Shown piece after piece: positions 1 through 9,572 of a stretch of DNA of 64,000 nt. This stretch comes from UBA6176 sp032119375 (lineage in GTDB: Bacteria; Verrucomicrobiota; Verrucomicrobiia; Limisphaerales; UBA9464), in NCBI GenBank assembly GCA_964430505.1, contig CAYSGH010000005.1:1-64000 (forward strand), in the 5' to 3' direction. The notes under the pieces were generated by a model. That model had not been told where the DNA came from. It did no database searches and saw only the letters and a program-made list of their open reading frames with translations. Every line of letters begins with the position of its first letter. Within the stretch, counting starts at the first letter, position 1. The position numbers were made by a program, and so were the translations under genes.

Positions 1-11
1 CTGCCCGTGAG

Positions 12-29
12 CCCATCCTCCCGGATGGG
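12..29. terminator. Short hairpin at window edge
   Basis: CCCATCC and GGATGGG form a perfect 7-bp stem around a TCCC loop, about 50 bases beyond the stop codon of the minus-strand HEAT/cytochrome gene. No clear T-run follows on either strand: the plus strand has a broken CCCTTTCCTCGTTTT and the minus strand has none. It may be a weak terminator for either side. Low confidence. Confidence 0.25.
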
Positions 30-77
30 AGGGCCCTTTCCTCGTTTTGAAATCCCCGTCGACTGCCGTTTCTAGGC

Positions 78-2114
78 TTACTCCAACACAAAGGCCACGT
101 CGCCCGACTCCAGCCGCAGGCTGGTGGGGATGTCCTTGGGGTCCAGCTTCACCAGAACCCGATGACGGCCCGGGGTCAACGTAACGGTGGACGCGCCGAC
201 ACCTCCGACCTTTCGGCCCCCCACCCAAAGCTCGGCGGCGGGATTGGCCGCGAGGCGCAGGGCCAAGGGCTTGCCCGATGCCGCCTGGGGCACGTCCATG
301 TCCGTCGCGGCAAACACGGCCAGTCGCCCCACCCAGATGTTGGCACGCGTGGCCGCCTCGATGGCCGCCTGTGACAACGCGCCGCTCACCAGCGACGTCG
401 TGTGGATCCAACGCTTGTCCGCGTAGGCTGCGGTCAACGGCCACGCCTCGTTCCCGGCCTGGGCATCCGTGTGAACCGTGAACGCAACATGCCAGCGTCG
501 CGCGACCCCACCCCGGCTGGCATCGAAGTCGCCGGGCTTGCCCAGCCGCGACAGGAACGCGAACAGGTCCGCCTGCTCCTGCTCGTTCAACGCGTCGATG
601 AGGCCGGCCGGCATGAGGGAGGCCGTTCCTTGATCCCGCTTCGCCAGGTCCGCCTTCGGGATCGCCTGCTCCGCACCCGCCGCGTTGCGCAGCACGATCT
701 CCTGCGGCGTCTCCCGAGCCAGCGTGCCCACCAGCTCGGACCCGTCCTTCAACGACAGCACCACGGAGTGGTACCCCTCCTTGATCTTCACGTTCGGTTG
801 CAAGACCGACTCCACGAGGTAGTCCGTCTGCGCCGAGGCTCCGATCGAGGTCATGTCCGGCCCCACCTTGCCCCCGACACCCCCGATCGCATGGCACGTG
901 ATGCACCCCAGCGAGTCCCGTCGATAGATCATCTCGCCGCGCGCCGGGTCGCCCGAAGACGACGCCTTCGCTGCGAGGTCGCGAATCAACTGCGCCGTCA
1001 CGTTCTGCGCCTCCGACTCGATCCCCGCCGCCCCCGCCAGCGCCAGCACGAGGTCCATGTCGTTGCGTCCCCCCTCGCGTGCGACCCGCATGCCCGCTCG
1101 GGCGACGGCAGGGGTGAGCCATGCCTTCCCCTGCGTTTGTCGGGCCGCGACGTTCTCGGCGACGGTCTTCCCCGAGCCCTTCTGAACCAGCAATCCCCGC
1201 CACAACGCCAGCGCCGTGGCCTCGTCCGTGATGCCCTGCGCCACCTCCAAGGCCGGGCCCACCGCCGCGCCCGCGTCCAGGGCCGCCAGGGCCCCAATTG
1301 CGGCGATGCGACCCTCGCTCGATCCCTGCGTCGCCCGCTGCCGCAAGAACTGCGTCGCCGTGGCCCCACCGGTTTGCCTGAGTGCCGCAAGGCTGGCCTC
1401 GCGCACGGAAGGCGACGGGTCCGACGCCAGCAACTCGGCGAGTCGCGGCACTCGCGCGGCGTCCTTCGCAAGGCCCACCCACTTGGCGGCCGCCTCGCGC
1501 ACCTCAGGCGATGCATGTTCCAACAACGTCCCAAGGACCGCCCCGTCGCCCTCCACACGCAGCTTGCGAAGGCGCAACGCCTCCGACAACGCCCGCGCCG
1601 CCCGTGCGGTCGCCTCGGGCTTGAGTTGCCCCGATGCCAGGGCTCCCAGGAGGGACTTCAGGTCGGCGGGGCCACCCGACATCCCGATCAGCTCGATCCA
1701 TGGGCCGGAGCCCGACGGATCGATGGGCCGCGACGCGAGGGCGCGCGACAACACGCCGCTGGCCTGCGCGGGGGGAAGGGCGCGCAGCGCGAACTCCAAC
1801 TGCTTCTCCCTTCCTTCCGGCTTCCACGCGCCCGACTCAAACGCCGCGATCCAAGGCTTGGCGAGGTCGTTGACCGTGAGCCACAGCGCGTAGTCCAGGG
1901 TGGGGTCCATGGGCGACTCCAGCACGGAGAGGGCGATCGCGGCCGACTGCGGCTCCGGGATCTTGGCCAGCGCCCGCAAGGCCTCCAGCCTCACGGTCGG
2001 TGAGGGGTCGCGCGCGAGCTTTTCCAGGACCGCAAGGCGTGGATCGTCGGCGACGAGGGCCGTCGCCGCGAGGGTGGCGAGCAAGAACGGGACGAGGCGA
2101 TGCCGATGGAACAT
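78..2114 (-). CDS. HEAT-repeat protein with PVC-type cytochrome c domain
   Basis: A 678-residue exported protein with a signal peptide (MFHRHRLVPFLLATLAATALVA). Alpha-helical HEAT-like repeats fill about residues 25-380. A single c-type haem site, CITCH, sits near residue 402-406 and is followed by the SIGASAQTDYLVESVLQPN block typical of PVC haem-binding domains. The last ~130 residues are a beta-rich domain I do not recognise. The family is common in Planctomycetes and Verrucomicrobia, usually beside sugar dehydrogenases, and is thought to carry electrons or bind substrate in the periplasm. The 1192-residue relative encoded at 3746-7324 and the sugar dehydrogenase between them support a shared extracytoplasmic oxidation role. 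That role is inferred. Confidence 0.8.
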   Translation of the reverse strand: MFHRHRLVPFLLATLAATALVADDPRLAVLEKLARDPSPTVRLEALRALAKIPEPQSAAIALSVLESPMDPTLDYALWLTVNDLAKPWIAAFESGAWKPEGREKQLEFALRALPPAQASGVLSRALASRPIDPSGSGPWIELIGMSGGPADLKSLLGALASGQLKPEATARAARALSEALRLRKLRVEGDGAVLGTLLEHASPEVREAAAKWVGLAKDAARVPRLAELLASDPSPSVREASLAALRQTGGATATQFLRQRATQGSSEGRIAAIGALAALDAGAAVGPALEVAQGITDEATALALWRGLLVQKGSGKTVAENVAARQTQGKAWLTPAVARAGMRVAREGGRNDMDLVLALAGAAGIESEAQNVTAQLIRDLAAKASSSGDPARGEMIYRRDSLGCITCHAIGGVGGKVGPDMTSIGASAQTDYLVESVLQPNVKIKEGYHSVVLSLKDGSELVGTLARETPQEIVLRNAAGAEQAIPKADLAKRDQGTASLMPAGLIDALNEQEQADLFAFLSRLGKPGDFDASRGGVARRWHVAFTVHTDAQAGNEAWPLTAAYADKRWIHTTSLVSGALSQAAIEAATRANIWVGRLAVFAATDMDVPQAASGKPLALRLAANPAAELWVGGRKVGGVGASTVTLTPGRHRVLVKLDPKDIPTSLRLESGDVAFVLE

Positions 2115-2153
2115 GGGTTGAGGCTATGGGAACCCGGCGTTCAGGAACAAGGG

Positions 2154-2181
2154 TTGACATTCCAATCGGAATTCCCAATCT
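2154..2181 (+). promoter_or_regulatory. Putative promoter of tRNA-Lys
   Basis: A perfect -35 box, TTGACA (2154-2159), is followed after 16 bases by a weak -10, CAATCT (2176-2181), ending 14 bases before the tRNA. The position suits a sigma70-type tRNA promoter. The -10 match is poor, so confidence is moderate. Confidence 0.4.
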
Positions 2182-2195
2182 CGCCGCCGTTCGGG

Positions 2196-2270
2196 GCCTC
2201 GGTAGCTCAATGGCAGAGCAGCTGACTCTTAATCAGTTGGTTCTAGGTTCAAGTCCTAGCCGGGGCACCA
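2196..2270 (+). tRNA. tRNA-Lys (anticodon CTT)
   Basis: The acceptor stem GCCTCGG pairs with CCGGGGC (one T-G wobble). The D-arm is TAGCTCAATGGCAGAGCA. The anticodon loop CTCTTAA places CTT at the anticodon and is closed by GCTGA/TCAGT. The T-arm is CTAGG-TTCAAGT-CCTAG. The discriminator is A and CCA is encoded (2268-2270). Length is 75 nt including CCA. The gene lies alone between oppositely oriented protein genes. Confidence 0.95.
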
Positions 2271-2355
2271 ACTTCCCTCCCCAAGGCATCCCGTGAGGCA
2301 ACGGCATCCCTTCCGGGCTCCATCCTCTCCTGCTGCATTCGCCTTCGTTCAACCG

Positions 2356-3717
2356 ATGGACATGAACGCTTGTCTGAGGGTCGCGTGCGCCCTCGTCGTC
2401 GCTGTCCACGCCATGGCAGCCGAGCCGGAGGCCACGGCCCTGCATCGGACGCCGCTCGCCACGGGCTTCTCCGAGCCCATCGCCCTCGATGTCTCAACGG
2501 ATGGCCGCGCGTGGATGGCCGAGCGCCGCGGGGTCATTAAGACGTGGGATCCCGTCTCCGGCGTCGTCCGCGAATCCGGAAGGCTTCACGTCTTCACCGG
2601 GCCCGAGGACGGCATCCTCGGCATGGTCCTGGACCCCGGCTTCAGCACCAACCACTGGCTCTACCTGTACCACTCCACGCCGGGCATCCTCGAGAATCGC
2701 CTGTCACGCTTCACCGTCGTCGGGGACGCCCTCGACCCAGCCTCCCAGAAGATCCTGCTTTCCGTCCCCACGCGGATTCCCAAGCCCAACCATTCCGGCG
2801 GCGGCCTCGACTTCGACCACCAAGGCAACCTCTACCTCGGCGTCGGCGACTACACGGTCGTGGGCGATTCGGATGGGTTCGCGCCGCTCGACGAGCGGCC
2901 GGGGCGCGCCCTGCACGACAGCCAACGGACCGCCTCCAACACCGACGATCTCCACGGCAAGATCCTCCGCATCCACCCCGAGCCCAACGGCTCCGCGTCC
3001 ATCCCGACGGGCAACTTGTTCCCGCCCGGCACGCCCCGGACCCGCCCCGAAATCTTCGTCATGGGCGTCCGCAATCCGTTCCGCCTCGCCGTGGACCGGA
3101 CGACGGGCCGGTTGCTCTGGGGCGACGTGGGTCCGGATGCGCTGGTGGCCGACGCGGGGCGAGGCCCGGCTGGATTCGACGAGTTCAACGTCACCCGTTC
3201 GGCCGGCAACTTTGGCTGGCCGTACTTCTCCGCCGACAACCGGGCCTACGTGGCCTTCGACTTCGCCACGAGGAAGTCGGGCGCCGCCTTCGATGCCGCG
3301 CGGCCCCGGAACACGTCCCCGAACAACACGGGCCTGCACGACCTGCCCCCGGCGCGTCCCGCGATGCTCTGGTATCCGCCGGGCTTTTCGACCCGCTGGC
3401 CCGTCCTTGGATCGGGCGCGCGGTCGGCGATGGCCGGGCCGGTGTGTCGCCCCGAACCGGCCGCCCCTCGGCGATGGCCGGCCCGCTATGACGGCGCCGT
3501 GGTGCTGTGGGATTGGGAACGCGGCCGGATTTGGGCCGCGTGGCTGGACGCGGCCGACCAGTTGGAACGTATCGAGGCCATCGCTTCGCAGGACCGCTTC
3601 CTCCGCCCGATCGCGGCCCGGTTCGCACCGGATGGCGCGTTGCTGGTGCTCGAATGGGGCTCCAACTGGGCGGACAACCGCGATGCCGCCTTGGTTCGGG
3701 TTGCGCCCGCGCCGTAG
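2356..3717 (+). CDS. PQQ-dependent sugar dehydrogenase (glucose/sorbosone dehydrogenase family)
   Basis: The ATG at 2356 is chosen over a GTG at 2293 because it directly opens a signal peptide (MDMNACLRVACALVVAVHAMA), giving 453 residues. Family hallmarks of the six-bladed propeller are visible: EPIALDVSTDGRAWMAERRG, GLDFDHQGNLYLGVGD, the DDLHGKILRIHPEPNG block and VRNPFRLAVDRTTG. It probably oxidises an aldose or related sugar in the periplasm with PQQ. The substrate cannot be read from sequence. A haem-binding partner encoded on either side could accept electrons. It is a paralogue of the enzyme at 49069-50430. It converges tail to tail with the gene at 3746. Confidence 0.85.
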   Translation: MDMNACLRVACALVVAVHAMAAEPEATALHRTPLATGFSEPIALDVSTDGRAWMAERRGVIKTWDPVSGVVRESGRLHVFTGPEDGILGMVLDPGFSTNHWLYLYHSTPGILENRLSRFTVVGDALDPASQKILLSVPTRIPKPNHSGGGLDFDHQGNLYLGVGDYTVVGDSDGFAPLDERPGRALHDSQRTASNTDDLHGKILRIHPEPNGSASIPTGNLFPPGTPRTRPEIFVMGVRNPFRLAVDRTTGRLLWGDVGPDALVADAGRGPAGFDEFNVTRSAGNFGWPYFSADNRAYVAFDFATRKSGAAFDAARPRNTSPNNTGLHDLPPARPAMLWYPPGFSTRWPVLGSGARSAMAGPVCRPEPAAPRRWPARYDGAVVLWDWERGRIWAAWLDAADQLERIEAIASQDRFLRPIAARFAPDGALLVLEWGSNWADNRDAALVRVAPAP

Positions 3718-3745
3718 CCACCCGGCCCCCGCTCCGTTGCCTTCG

Positions 3746-6700
3746 TCACCGCAAGGTCAGGAGATAGCCCAGCAACTGCACGAACTCGGCCTCGCCCAAG
3801 GCCTCGCCGAAGTTGTCCGGCATCAACGACAAGGCGCTCTCGCTCCGCGACGCGACGTCCGACTTGCGAACCGTCACCTCCGCCCCGGCGGCGTTCGCGA
3901 GCACCCATTGCTCCCCTTCCTCGCGGCGGAACAATCCAGCGAGCGTCTCGCCGGACTTCAACGTGACCAACGTCTGGCGGAAGGCGTGGTCCACGTTGCG
4001 GTTCGGGTCGAGGACGTCCTCGCACAGGCGCTCCGCGCCCCGCCCGCCGATCCCTGTCAACTGCGGCCCCACCAACCCGCCCTGGCCTCCCACTTGATGG
4101 CAGGCCGCGCACTGTTGCTCGAACAGCCGCCGGCCCGACGCCACGTCCGCGCCCGCGCCCTTCTTGTCCCAGGCCTTTCGTCGCGACGCCACCAACGCCT
4201 CGCGCGCGGCGTCCTCCGGGGGCAACTCACGCACGGCGGCCTCGACGCGCCGGGCGGCGTCGGCCACGCCCGACGCCAGGACCTTGGCCCGCGCCTCGGG
4301 CACGCGCAGCACGACGGCAGCGACGCGTCCGTCGCGCACCCCGTCCAGCAAAGCCCCGGCACCCTCGGTCGTCGCAGCCATCGCCACCGCCCAGCGCGCC
4401 TGCACGCGTTGCGAGGCCGTCTTGAAGGCCGACAACACGGCATCCCGCGCCCCCGCCTGTCGTGAACCCGCCAAAAGCTCGCCGATGCCCTCGCGCAACG
4501 CCGCCGGCTCGGTTGCATCCTGGAACCGCGCGACGAGTCCCGTCGCCGCCGTCGCCGGTTCCAGCGCCATCCATGCGCGGGCGGCGGCGACGCGCACCTC
4601 GGCGTCGGGGCCTGGCGTTTCGGCCCGGGCCTTCAGGGCGGGGACGACCCCGTGCACGTTCCAGCGCCCGGCGAGCTCCGCCGCCGCGATGAACTGGGAA
4701 CGGGCGTCGCGCACGCCTGCGGACGGAAGCCGAAGCCCCTCGGCCTCGAGTCGTCCCATGGCCAGCCATGCGAACGCCCCGGCGGTGTCGCCATCGACGA
4801 GTTCCATGACCGCGCGCCGGCCCAAGTGGGATGGCAACGGCCAGGTGACCTGGCGCGCCGTGTCGTCTCGGGGCGGGCGTGCCTCGGCCAGCACCTCGCC
4901 TGTCTGCGCGTCGCGCAACCGCACGAGGTTCCGGCCTTGCTGCGGCTTGTCCGGGTAGCCGTCGTGCCCGCACAACCAGAACGTCACCGGGCCTCGAATC
5001 TCGAAGGCCGGCGAGCGCAGGACGCCCGTGAGTCCCTCGCCCCGGGGAAAGCTCGAAAGCACGCGGCCGCGCGTGCCGTCGGCAAAGGCGCGCTCCTGGA
5101 ACTCCCAGGGGTCCGCCGTCGGATGTTCCGGGTGCGGCACGTTGGACCAGCCTGCGGAAGGATCCGGCCCGGCCAGCAACTCGGTGGCCAGGGCGGCGCC
5201 CCACTCGGCGACCTCGGCCCCGGGCTCCTTCCCGCGTTGGCGAAGGCCTTGCTCGACGGAACGCATCAACGCGAGCTGCGCGGCCGGATCCCCGGCATGG
5301 CGTGCGCGCGCCAGCGCCACGAGCCGGCCCAGTCCCTCGGCCTCGACGTGTCGCGACGCATGGTTCAGCGCCTCGGCGGGCTGGACGCCGCCGGGTCCTT
5401 GCAAGGCATCGAGCTCGCGTAGCAGGAACCCGCTGGCTGCGGGGCCCTCGACGGCCAGCGCCACGCGTCCGAGCGCGGCCAGCGCCTTGGCGTCGCGGCC
5501 CTTCACGGCCAGCACGGCGTCCGCCACGGCCGGGTGGCGGAGTTGGTCGCGCATCGACTTGCGCAGCACATGCACGAGGTGCGTGTCGGCCGGGTCGGCG
5601 GCCATCAACGTGCGGAAGACGGCCTCGAATCGCCCCGCCGAGGGAACGCGTCCCAGCACCTCGGCGGCACAACGACGCACGAGCGCGTCGGAATCCATGA
5701 GCCCGGACTCGCCCACGCGTGCGGCGGCCTTCGGCCAGCGTGAACCGTCCGATGACGTCGGCGGATGTTCCAGCAGGTCGAGCGCGACGCGTTGGGCATG
5801 GATGCGGAGGAGCGGCTCCGCTGCGCCGGCGGCGGCGATCAGGTCCGGCTCGGAGAGGCCGCCGAGGCGGCGAAGCATCCACAGGCCATGGACGGCCTGC
5901 GCCGGGTTGCGGGGCGCGGCGAGCGCGGCGCGCACGGCGGGGAGGGCGCCCGCCCCGAACCGGTACTGGATTTCCTCCATGGCGAGCAACCGGCGCGAGA
6001 GGCTGCCGGAGGCCAGCTCGCCCACGAGGCCTTCCAGGGAGGCAGCCAACGCGGCGGGCCGAAGCCGGGGCTTGCCGTCCGGGCCCTTGGGCACCACGCG
6101 CCAGATGCGGCCGCGCTCGCGGTCCCGCCCGGGATGCTGCAAGGGCACCTCGTAGTGGCCGATGATGCGGTTGTAGAAGTCGGCCAAGTACAAGGCCCCG
6201 TCCGGCGCCAGGCACGTGTCCACGGGGCGGAACCATGGGTCGGTGCTCGTGAGGAAGTCGGGCTGCTCGACGGCGCGCGGGGTGGAGCCCGTGAAGACGA
6301 TGTGGTCGTGGTTGAGGCGGCTGGTCATCACGTTGCCGACCAGGAAATGGTCCCGGAACCCGGCCGGCCAGAGGTCGTCGGTGAGGTAGCAGGCGCCGTC
6401 GATGGCGGTGCTCCCGTGCGCATGCTCCATGAGGACGGGCGCGAACCCGAGACCGTCGTGGGGTTTTCCGAAGCTGGGGTAATAGGCGCCGGCGAGGAGC
6501 TGGTAGATGGGGGCGGAGTGACAGTCGCTGGAGTACAGGTTGCCACGCTCGTCCCAGGTGAGCCCGAACGGGTTGACTTGTCCCCAGGTATGGTGCTCGA
6601 GGCGGGTGCCATCGAGGCGCATGCGGTAGGTGTTGCCGGAGTTGAGGTGCAGGGCGTTGCCGTCGCGGCTGGTCACGCGCGAGTCGTTGTTGAAGCCATG

Positions 6701-7324
6701 GGTTGCGTACAGCCACCCGTCGAACCCGCGCCGGAACGACGCCTGGTTTCCGTGCGTGTCGCGCGTGTGGTCAAACGGGCCGTACCAAGGCTCGCGCCGG
6801 TCCGCCCGCCCGTCGCCGTCCGTGTCCTCGAGATACCAGATGTGCGGGATCGACCACACCAACGCCTTCCACGTCTCGCGGCCATCGGGGTTGCGGCTGC
6901 GCCAGGGATGGACGCCGATGGGAATGTTGAGCCCGCCTGCGAACTCCGTGATGCGCCGGGCGCGTCCGTCCGCTCCGAAGTCCTCGAAGACCATGAGGCG
7001 GTCGCGAGCCGGACGGTTCGTCGGGGCCGCGAAGGGGTACTCGATGGAGGTGGTGACCCAGAGCCTGCCCAGGGCGTCGAAGGCGAGGTTCATGGGCTTG
7101 TGAATGTCGGGCTCGTGGGCGACGAGCTGGACCTCGAAGCCCTCGGGGACGCGGAAGCTGGCACGTTGCTGGGACGCATCGACGGGCTCGGTCGTGCGCA
7201 CGCCGAGCGCCCAGTCGTCGGCGGCCCGAACGGTCGCCATGGACGCGAGGGCGGCCGCTCCAAGGGCGAGGCACGCGAGGCGCGGGATGCCGGTCGGACG
7301 ACACGGGGACGGGGCAACGCTCAT
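3746..7324 (-). CDS. PVC-type membrane-bound dehydrogenase/HEAT/cytochrome c protein
   Basis: A 1192-residue exported protein. The N-terminus carries a signal sequence (about residues 1-35) followed by a beta-propeller of the 'putative membrane-bound dehydrogenase' type (LVAHEPDIHKPMNLAFDALG, GVHPW, HGNQASFRRGFDGWLYATHG). A HEAT-like helical region covers roughly residues 430-1030. A C-terminal PVC haem domain has CAACH near residue 1071-1075, then QLTGIGGRGAERLCEDVLDPN. This architecture is characteristic of Planctomycetes/Verrucomicrobia. A periplasmic sugar or alcohol dehydrogenase with its own haem is likely, but the substrate is unknown. The start is followed by a good signal peptide, and the divergent gene at 7402 leaves only 77 bases for both promoters. 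Confidence 0.85.
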   Translation of the reverse strand: MSVAPSPCRPTGIPRLACLALGAAALASMATVRAADDWALGVRTTEPVDASQQRASFRVPEGFEVQLVAHEPDIHKPMNLAFDALGRLWVTTSIEYPFAAPTNRPARDRLMVFEDFGADGRARRITEFAGGLNIPIGVHPWRSRNPDGRETWKALVWSIPHIWYLEDTDGDGRADRREPWYGPFDHTRDTHGNQASFRRGFDGWLYATHGFNNDSRVTSRDGNALHLNSGNTYRMRLDGTRLEHHTWGQVNPFGLTWDERGNLYSSDCHSAPIYQLLAGAYYPSFGKPHDGLGFAPVLMEHAHGSTAIDGACYLTDDLWPAGFRDHFLVGNVMTSRLNHDHIVFTGSTPRAVEQPDFLTSTDPWFRPVDTCLAPDGALYLADFYNRIIGHYEVPLQHPGRDRERGRIWRVVPKGPDGKPRLRPAALAASLEGLVGELASGSLSRRLLAMEEIQYRFGAGALPAVRAALAAPRNPAQAVHGLWMLRRLGGLSEPDLIAAAGAAEPLLRIHAQRVALDLLEHPPTSSDGSRWPKAAARVGESGLMDSDALVRRCAAEVLGRVPSAGRFEAVFRTLMAADPADTHLVHVLRKSMRDQLRHPAVADAVLAVKGRDAKALAALGRVALAVEGPAASGFLLRELDALQGPGGVQPAEALNHASRHVEAEGLGRLVALARARHAGDPAAQLALMRSVEQGLRQRGKEPGAEVAEWGAALATELLAGPDPSAGWSNVPHPEHPTADPWEFQERAFADGTRGRVLSSFPRGEGLTGVLRSPAFEIRGPVTFWLCGHDGYPDKPQQGRNLVRLRDAQTGEVLAEARPPRDDTARQVTWPLPSHLGRRAVMELVDGDTAGAFAWLAMGRLEAEGLRLPSAGVRDARSQFIAAAELAGRWNVHGVVPALKARAETPGPDAEVRVAAARAWMALEPATAATGLVARFQDATEPAALREGIGELLAGSRQAGARDAVLSAFKTASQRVQARWAVAMAATTEGAGALLDGVRDGRVAAVVLRVPEARAKVLASGVADAARRVEAAVRELPPEDAAREALVASRRKAWDKKGAGADVASGRRLFEQQCAACHQVGGQGGLVGPQLTGIGGRGAERLCEDVLDPNRNVDHAFRQTLVTLKSGETLAGLFRREEGEQWVLANAAGAEVTVRKSDVASRSESALSLMPDNFGEALGEAEFVQLLGYLLTLR

Positions 7325-7401
7325 GGGGGCAAGCTATCGACGCAGGGCAGGTTCGTGAAGCGGCGGCTTGCCATGGGCAACGGTCTGGCAAGGGTGCGCG
7401 C

Positions 7402-8424
7402 ATGACGCGACGCGCGGGGATGAAGCTGGCATGGGCCGTGGTGGCGGCGTGGGCGTGGGCATGGGCCGGATGCGCGGCCCCCAAGGCCCGCCCCATGTCC
7501 GAGGCGCGGCCGCCATTGCGCGTCCTCGAGTCCTCCAACGGCGTCGTGGCCTTGCAGGTGGCCGTGCGCGACCTCGTGCCGCGGCGGCGCTCGGACCCGG
7601 TGGTTCGCCTGGTCGGGGTCACGCACCTGGGGTCTGCCGAGTACTACCAGCGGTTGCAATCGTTGCTGGACCGCGAGCCCCTGGTGTTGTTCGAGGGCGT
7701 GGGCGCGCGCGACAAGAAGTTCATGTCCACCCGCGACCAGGGCTATTCGTTGCAACCCGCGCTGGCGAAGGCCCTCGGGCTCCGGTTCCAGCTCGCGGCC
7801 ATCGACTACTCGCACGACCGCTTCGTGAACAGCGACCTGTCCGTGGATCAACTCGCCGCCATCGCCCGCCGCGACAGGCCAGCCCAGGGCAAGGAGGACC
7901 AGGGTGGCGGCGACGACATCGGCGTGGGCGACCTCATGGCGGTGATGGATGGGTCTTCGTGGGCGGGCTTGATGATGCGGTTCGGCGTCGCCTTCATCGA
8001 GACCAGCCCGAAGCTGCGGGCCACCGTCCGGCTCGTGCTCATCGAGACGTTGGGCGCGGTGGAGTCGGATCCGTCGCAGGCGAAGGGGTTGCCGCCCGAG
8101 ATGCGGCGGCTGATGGACGTCCTGATCCGGGAGCGCAATGCCGCCGTGGTGGCCGACCTCCGGCGCGTGATCGACCGCGGCCGCAAGTCCGCGCGGGCGC
8201 GGGTGCCTTCGGTGGCGATCTTCTACGGGGCCGGCCATTTGCCCGACCTCGAGCGACGCCTCCAGGAGGATCTCGGCTACCGCATGGGACGCGAGGAATG
8301 GTTCACCGCCTTCGACGTGAACCCGGCACGCGAGGGCATGGGCTCCGCCGACGTCGCCGTGGCGCGCGCGATGGTGCGGGAGCAACTCAAGATGCTCGGG
8401 ATGGGCAAGAAGCGCGCGAAGTAG
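7402..8424 (+). CDS. TraB/PrgY-like lipoprotein
   Basis: A 340-residue protein with a lipoprotein signal (hydrophobic AWAVVAAWAWAW, then lipobox WAGC near residue 23). The body resembles the TraB/PrgY/Tiki superfamily. VTHLGSAEYYQRLQ with LVLFEGVG matches the conserved GxxH and downstream acidic motif. FYGAGHLPDLERRLQEDLG matches the C-terminal GAGHLPG-type motif. Members are putative membrane-associated metallo-hydrolases or pheromone-shutdown proteins; the bacterial function is not settled. A second ATG at 7420 is possible. It is monocistronic and divergent from the dehydrogenase. Confidence 0.65.
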   Translation: MTRRAGMKLAWAVVAAWAWAWAGCAAPKARPMSEARPPLRVLESSNGVVALQVAVRDLVPRRRSDPVVRLVGVTHLGSAEYYQRLQSLLDREPLVLFEGVGARDKKFMSTRDQGYSLQPALAKALGLRFQLAAIDYSHDRFVNSDLSVDQLAAIARRDRPAQGKEDQGGGDDIGVGDLMAVMDGSSWAGLMMRFGVAFIETSPKLRATVRLVLIETLGAVESDPSQAKGLPPEMRRLMDVLIRERNAAVVADLRRVIDRGRKSARARVPSVAIFYGAGHLPDLERRLQEDLGYRMGREEWFTAFDVNPAREGMGSADVAVARAMVREQLKMLGMGKKRAK

Positions 8425-8480
8425 CCCGACCCACGCCGGGACCGGGGCCGTCCCCCGCCACCCCGGCACGACGCGTGAGG

Positions 8481-9506
8481 TCACACGCCGACGTCCACCC
8501 AGGTCTTCACGGCGCGGTTGCCGCGGGCCATCTCGCGGAACAGGTCGGGCAACTCCGACAACGGCCGTCGTCCATCCACGAAGCCATCGGCTGTCACCAC
8601 GCCGGCATGGATGAGGTCCAGCGCCCTGCGGATCGTGCGCGGCGTGTGGTGGAAGCTCGCCTTGAGCGTCAGCGCGTCGTAGTGCATCCGGACGGTGTCC
8701 ACCTGCACGCTCGTGCCCGAGGGACAGCCCCCAAACCAGTTCACGCGGCCGCCCTTGCGCACGAAGCGCACCGCCGCCTCCCACGCAAAGGGCCGACCCA
8801 TGGCCTCGAACACCACGTCAAAGGACGCCTCCGTCCCGGCGGGCACGTCGATGCCCTCCGCCGCGACGTTCTCAAGGACTTGGGTTGCGCCCAGTCGCCG
8901 GGCCTGCGCCAGGCGGGCTTCCCCGCGCCCCAGCACGGCCACCTCCGCCCCCGCGTGCCGTGCCAAGGCCACGGCCATGAGGCCGATGGGTCCTGCCCCA
9001 AGGACCAGCACACGGTCGCCCGGCGTGACCTCGATGTCCTCGATCCCCTGCACCACGCACGCCAACGGCTCCATCAAGGCCGCGTCCGCCCAGCCCATGC
9101 CCTCGGGAACGCGCAGCAGGTTCCGCGCAACAATGCGCGCGGGCACCACGATGGAATCCGCATAGGCGCCGTTCAGGAACAGCAGGTCGTCGCACAACGA
9201 CTCCTGTTGCCGCCGACACGACGGGCATGTGCCGCACGGGGCGGAGTTCGCGGCCACCACTCGGTCGCCCACGGCCCAGCCCACGACGTCGGGCGCCACC
9301 TCGGAAAGGGTCCCCGACCATTCATGGCCGAAGGGGAACGGGGGATGCCCCATGCGCGCGTGGTAGCCGCGCCGATAGACCTTGAGGTCGGTCCCGCAGG
9401 TGAGGGCGGCGGCGATGGCGACGCGGACCTCGCCGGGTTGGAGGGGGCGGGGGGCGACGTCGGTGACGCGGAGGTCTTCCCTTCCATGGAGGATGGCGGC
9501 GCGCAT
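8481..9506 (-). CDS. Zinc-dependent alcohol dehydrogenase (MDR superfamily)
   Basis: 341 residues, the usual length for medium-chain dehydrogenases. The catalytic zinc motifs are present: ALTCGTDLKVY (Cys near 37), FGHEWSG (His-Glu near 60) and MEPLACV. The structural zinc site CGTCPSCRRQQESLC has the C-x2-C-x2-C-x7-C spacing. The NAD(P)-binding Rossmann motif is VLGAGPIGLMAVALARHAGA. It resembles sorbitol/threonine dehydrogenase-type enzymes and probably oxidises a polyol or sugar alcohol in the cytoplasm. It is divergent from dedA, with 66 bases between starts. Confidence 0.85.
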   Translation of the reverse strand: MRAAILHGREDLRVTDVAPRPLQPGEVRVAIAAALTCGTDLKVYRRGYHARMGHPPFPFGHEWSGTLSEVAPDVVGWAVGDRVVAANSAPCGTCPSCRRQQESLCDDLLFLNGAYADSIVVPARIVARNLLRVPEGMGWADAALMEPLACVVQGIEDIEVTPGDRVLVLGAGPIGLMAVALARHAGAEVAVLGRGEARLAQARRLGATQVLENVAAEGIDVPAGTEASFDVVFEAMGRPFAWEAAVRFVRKGGRVNWFGGCPSGTSVQVDTVRMHYDALTLKASFHHTPRTIRRALDLIHAGVVTADGFVDGRRPLSELPDLFREMARGNRAVKTWVDVGV

Positions 9507-9572
9507 TCGATGAGAACGTCACGGAGTCGCGGCTTGCCGGGCAAGGTGAAGTTCCAGCAGGTTGGTCGGCCA

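Noticed and set aside
7368..9572. In-frame upstream extension of dedA of more than 700 codons
   Set aside because: The extension overlaps the TraB-like and alcohol dehydrogenase genes and has no family features. DedA proteins are ~220 residues, matching the ATG at 9573.
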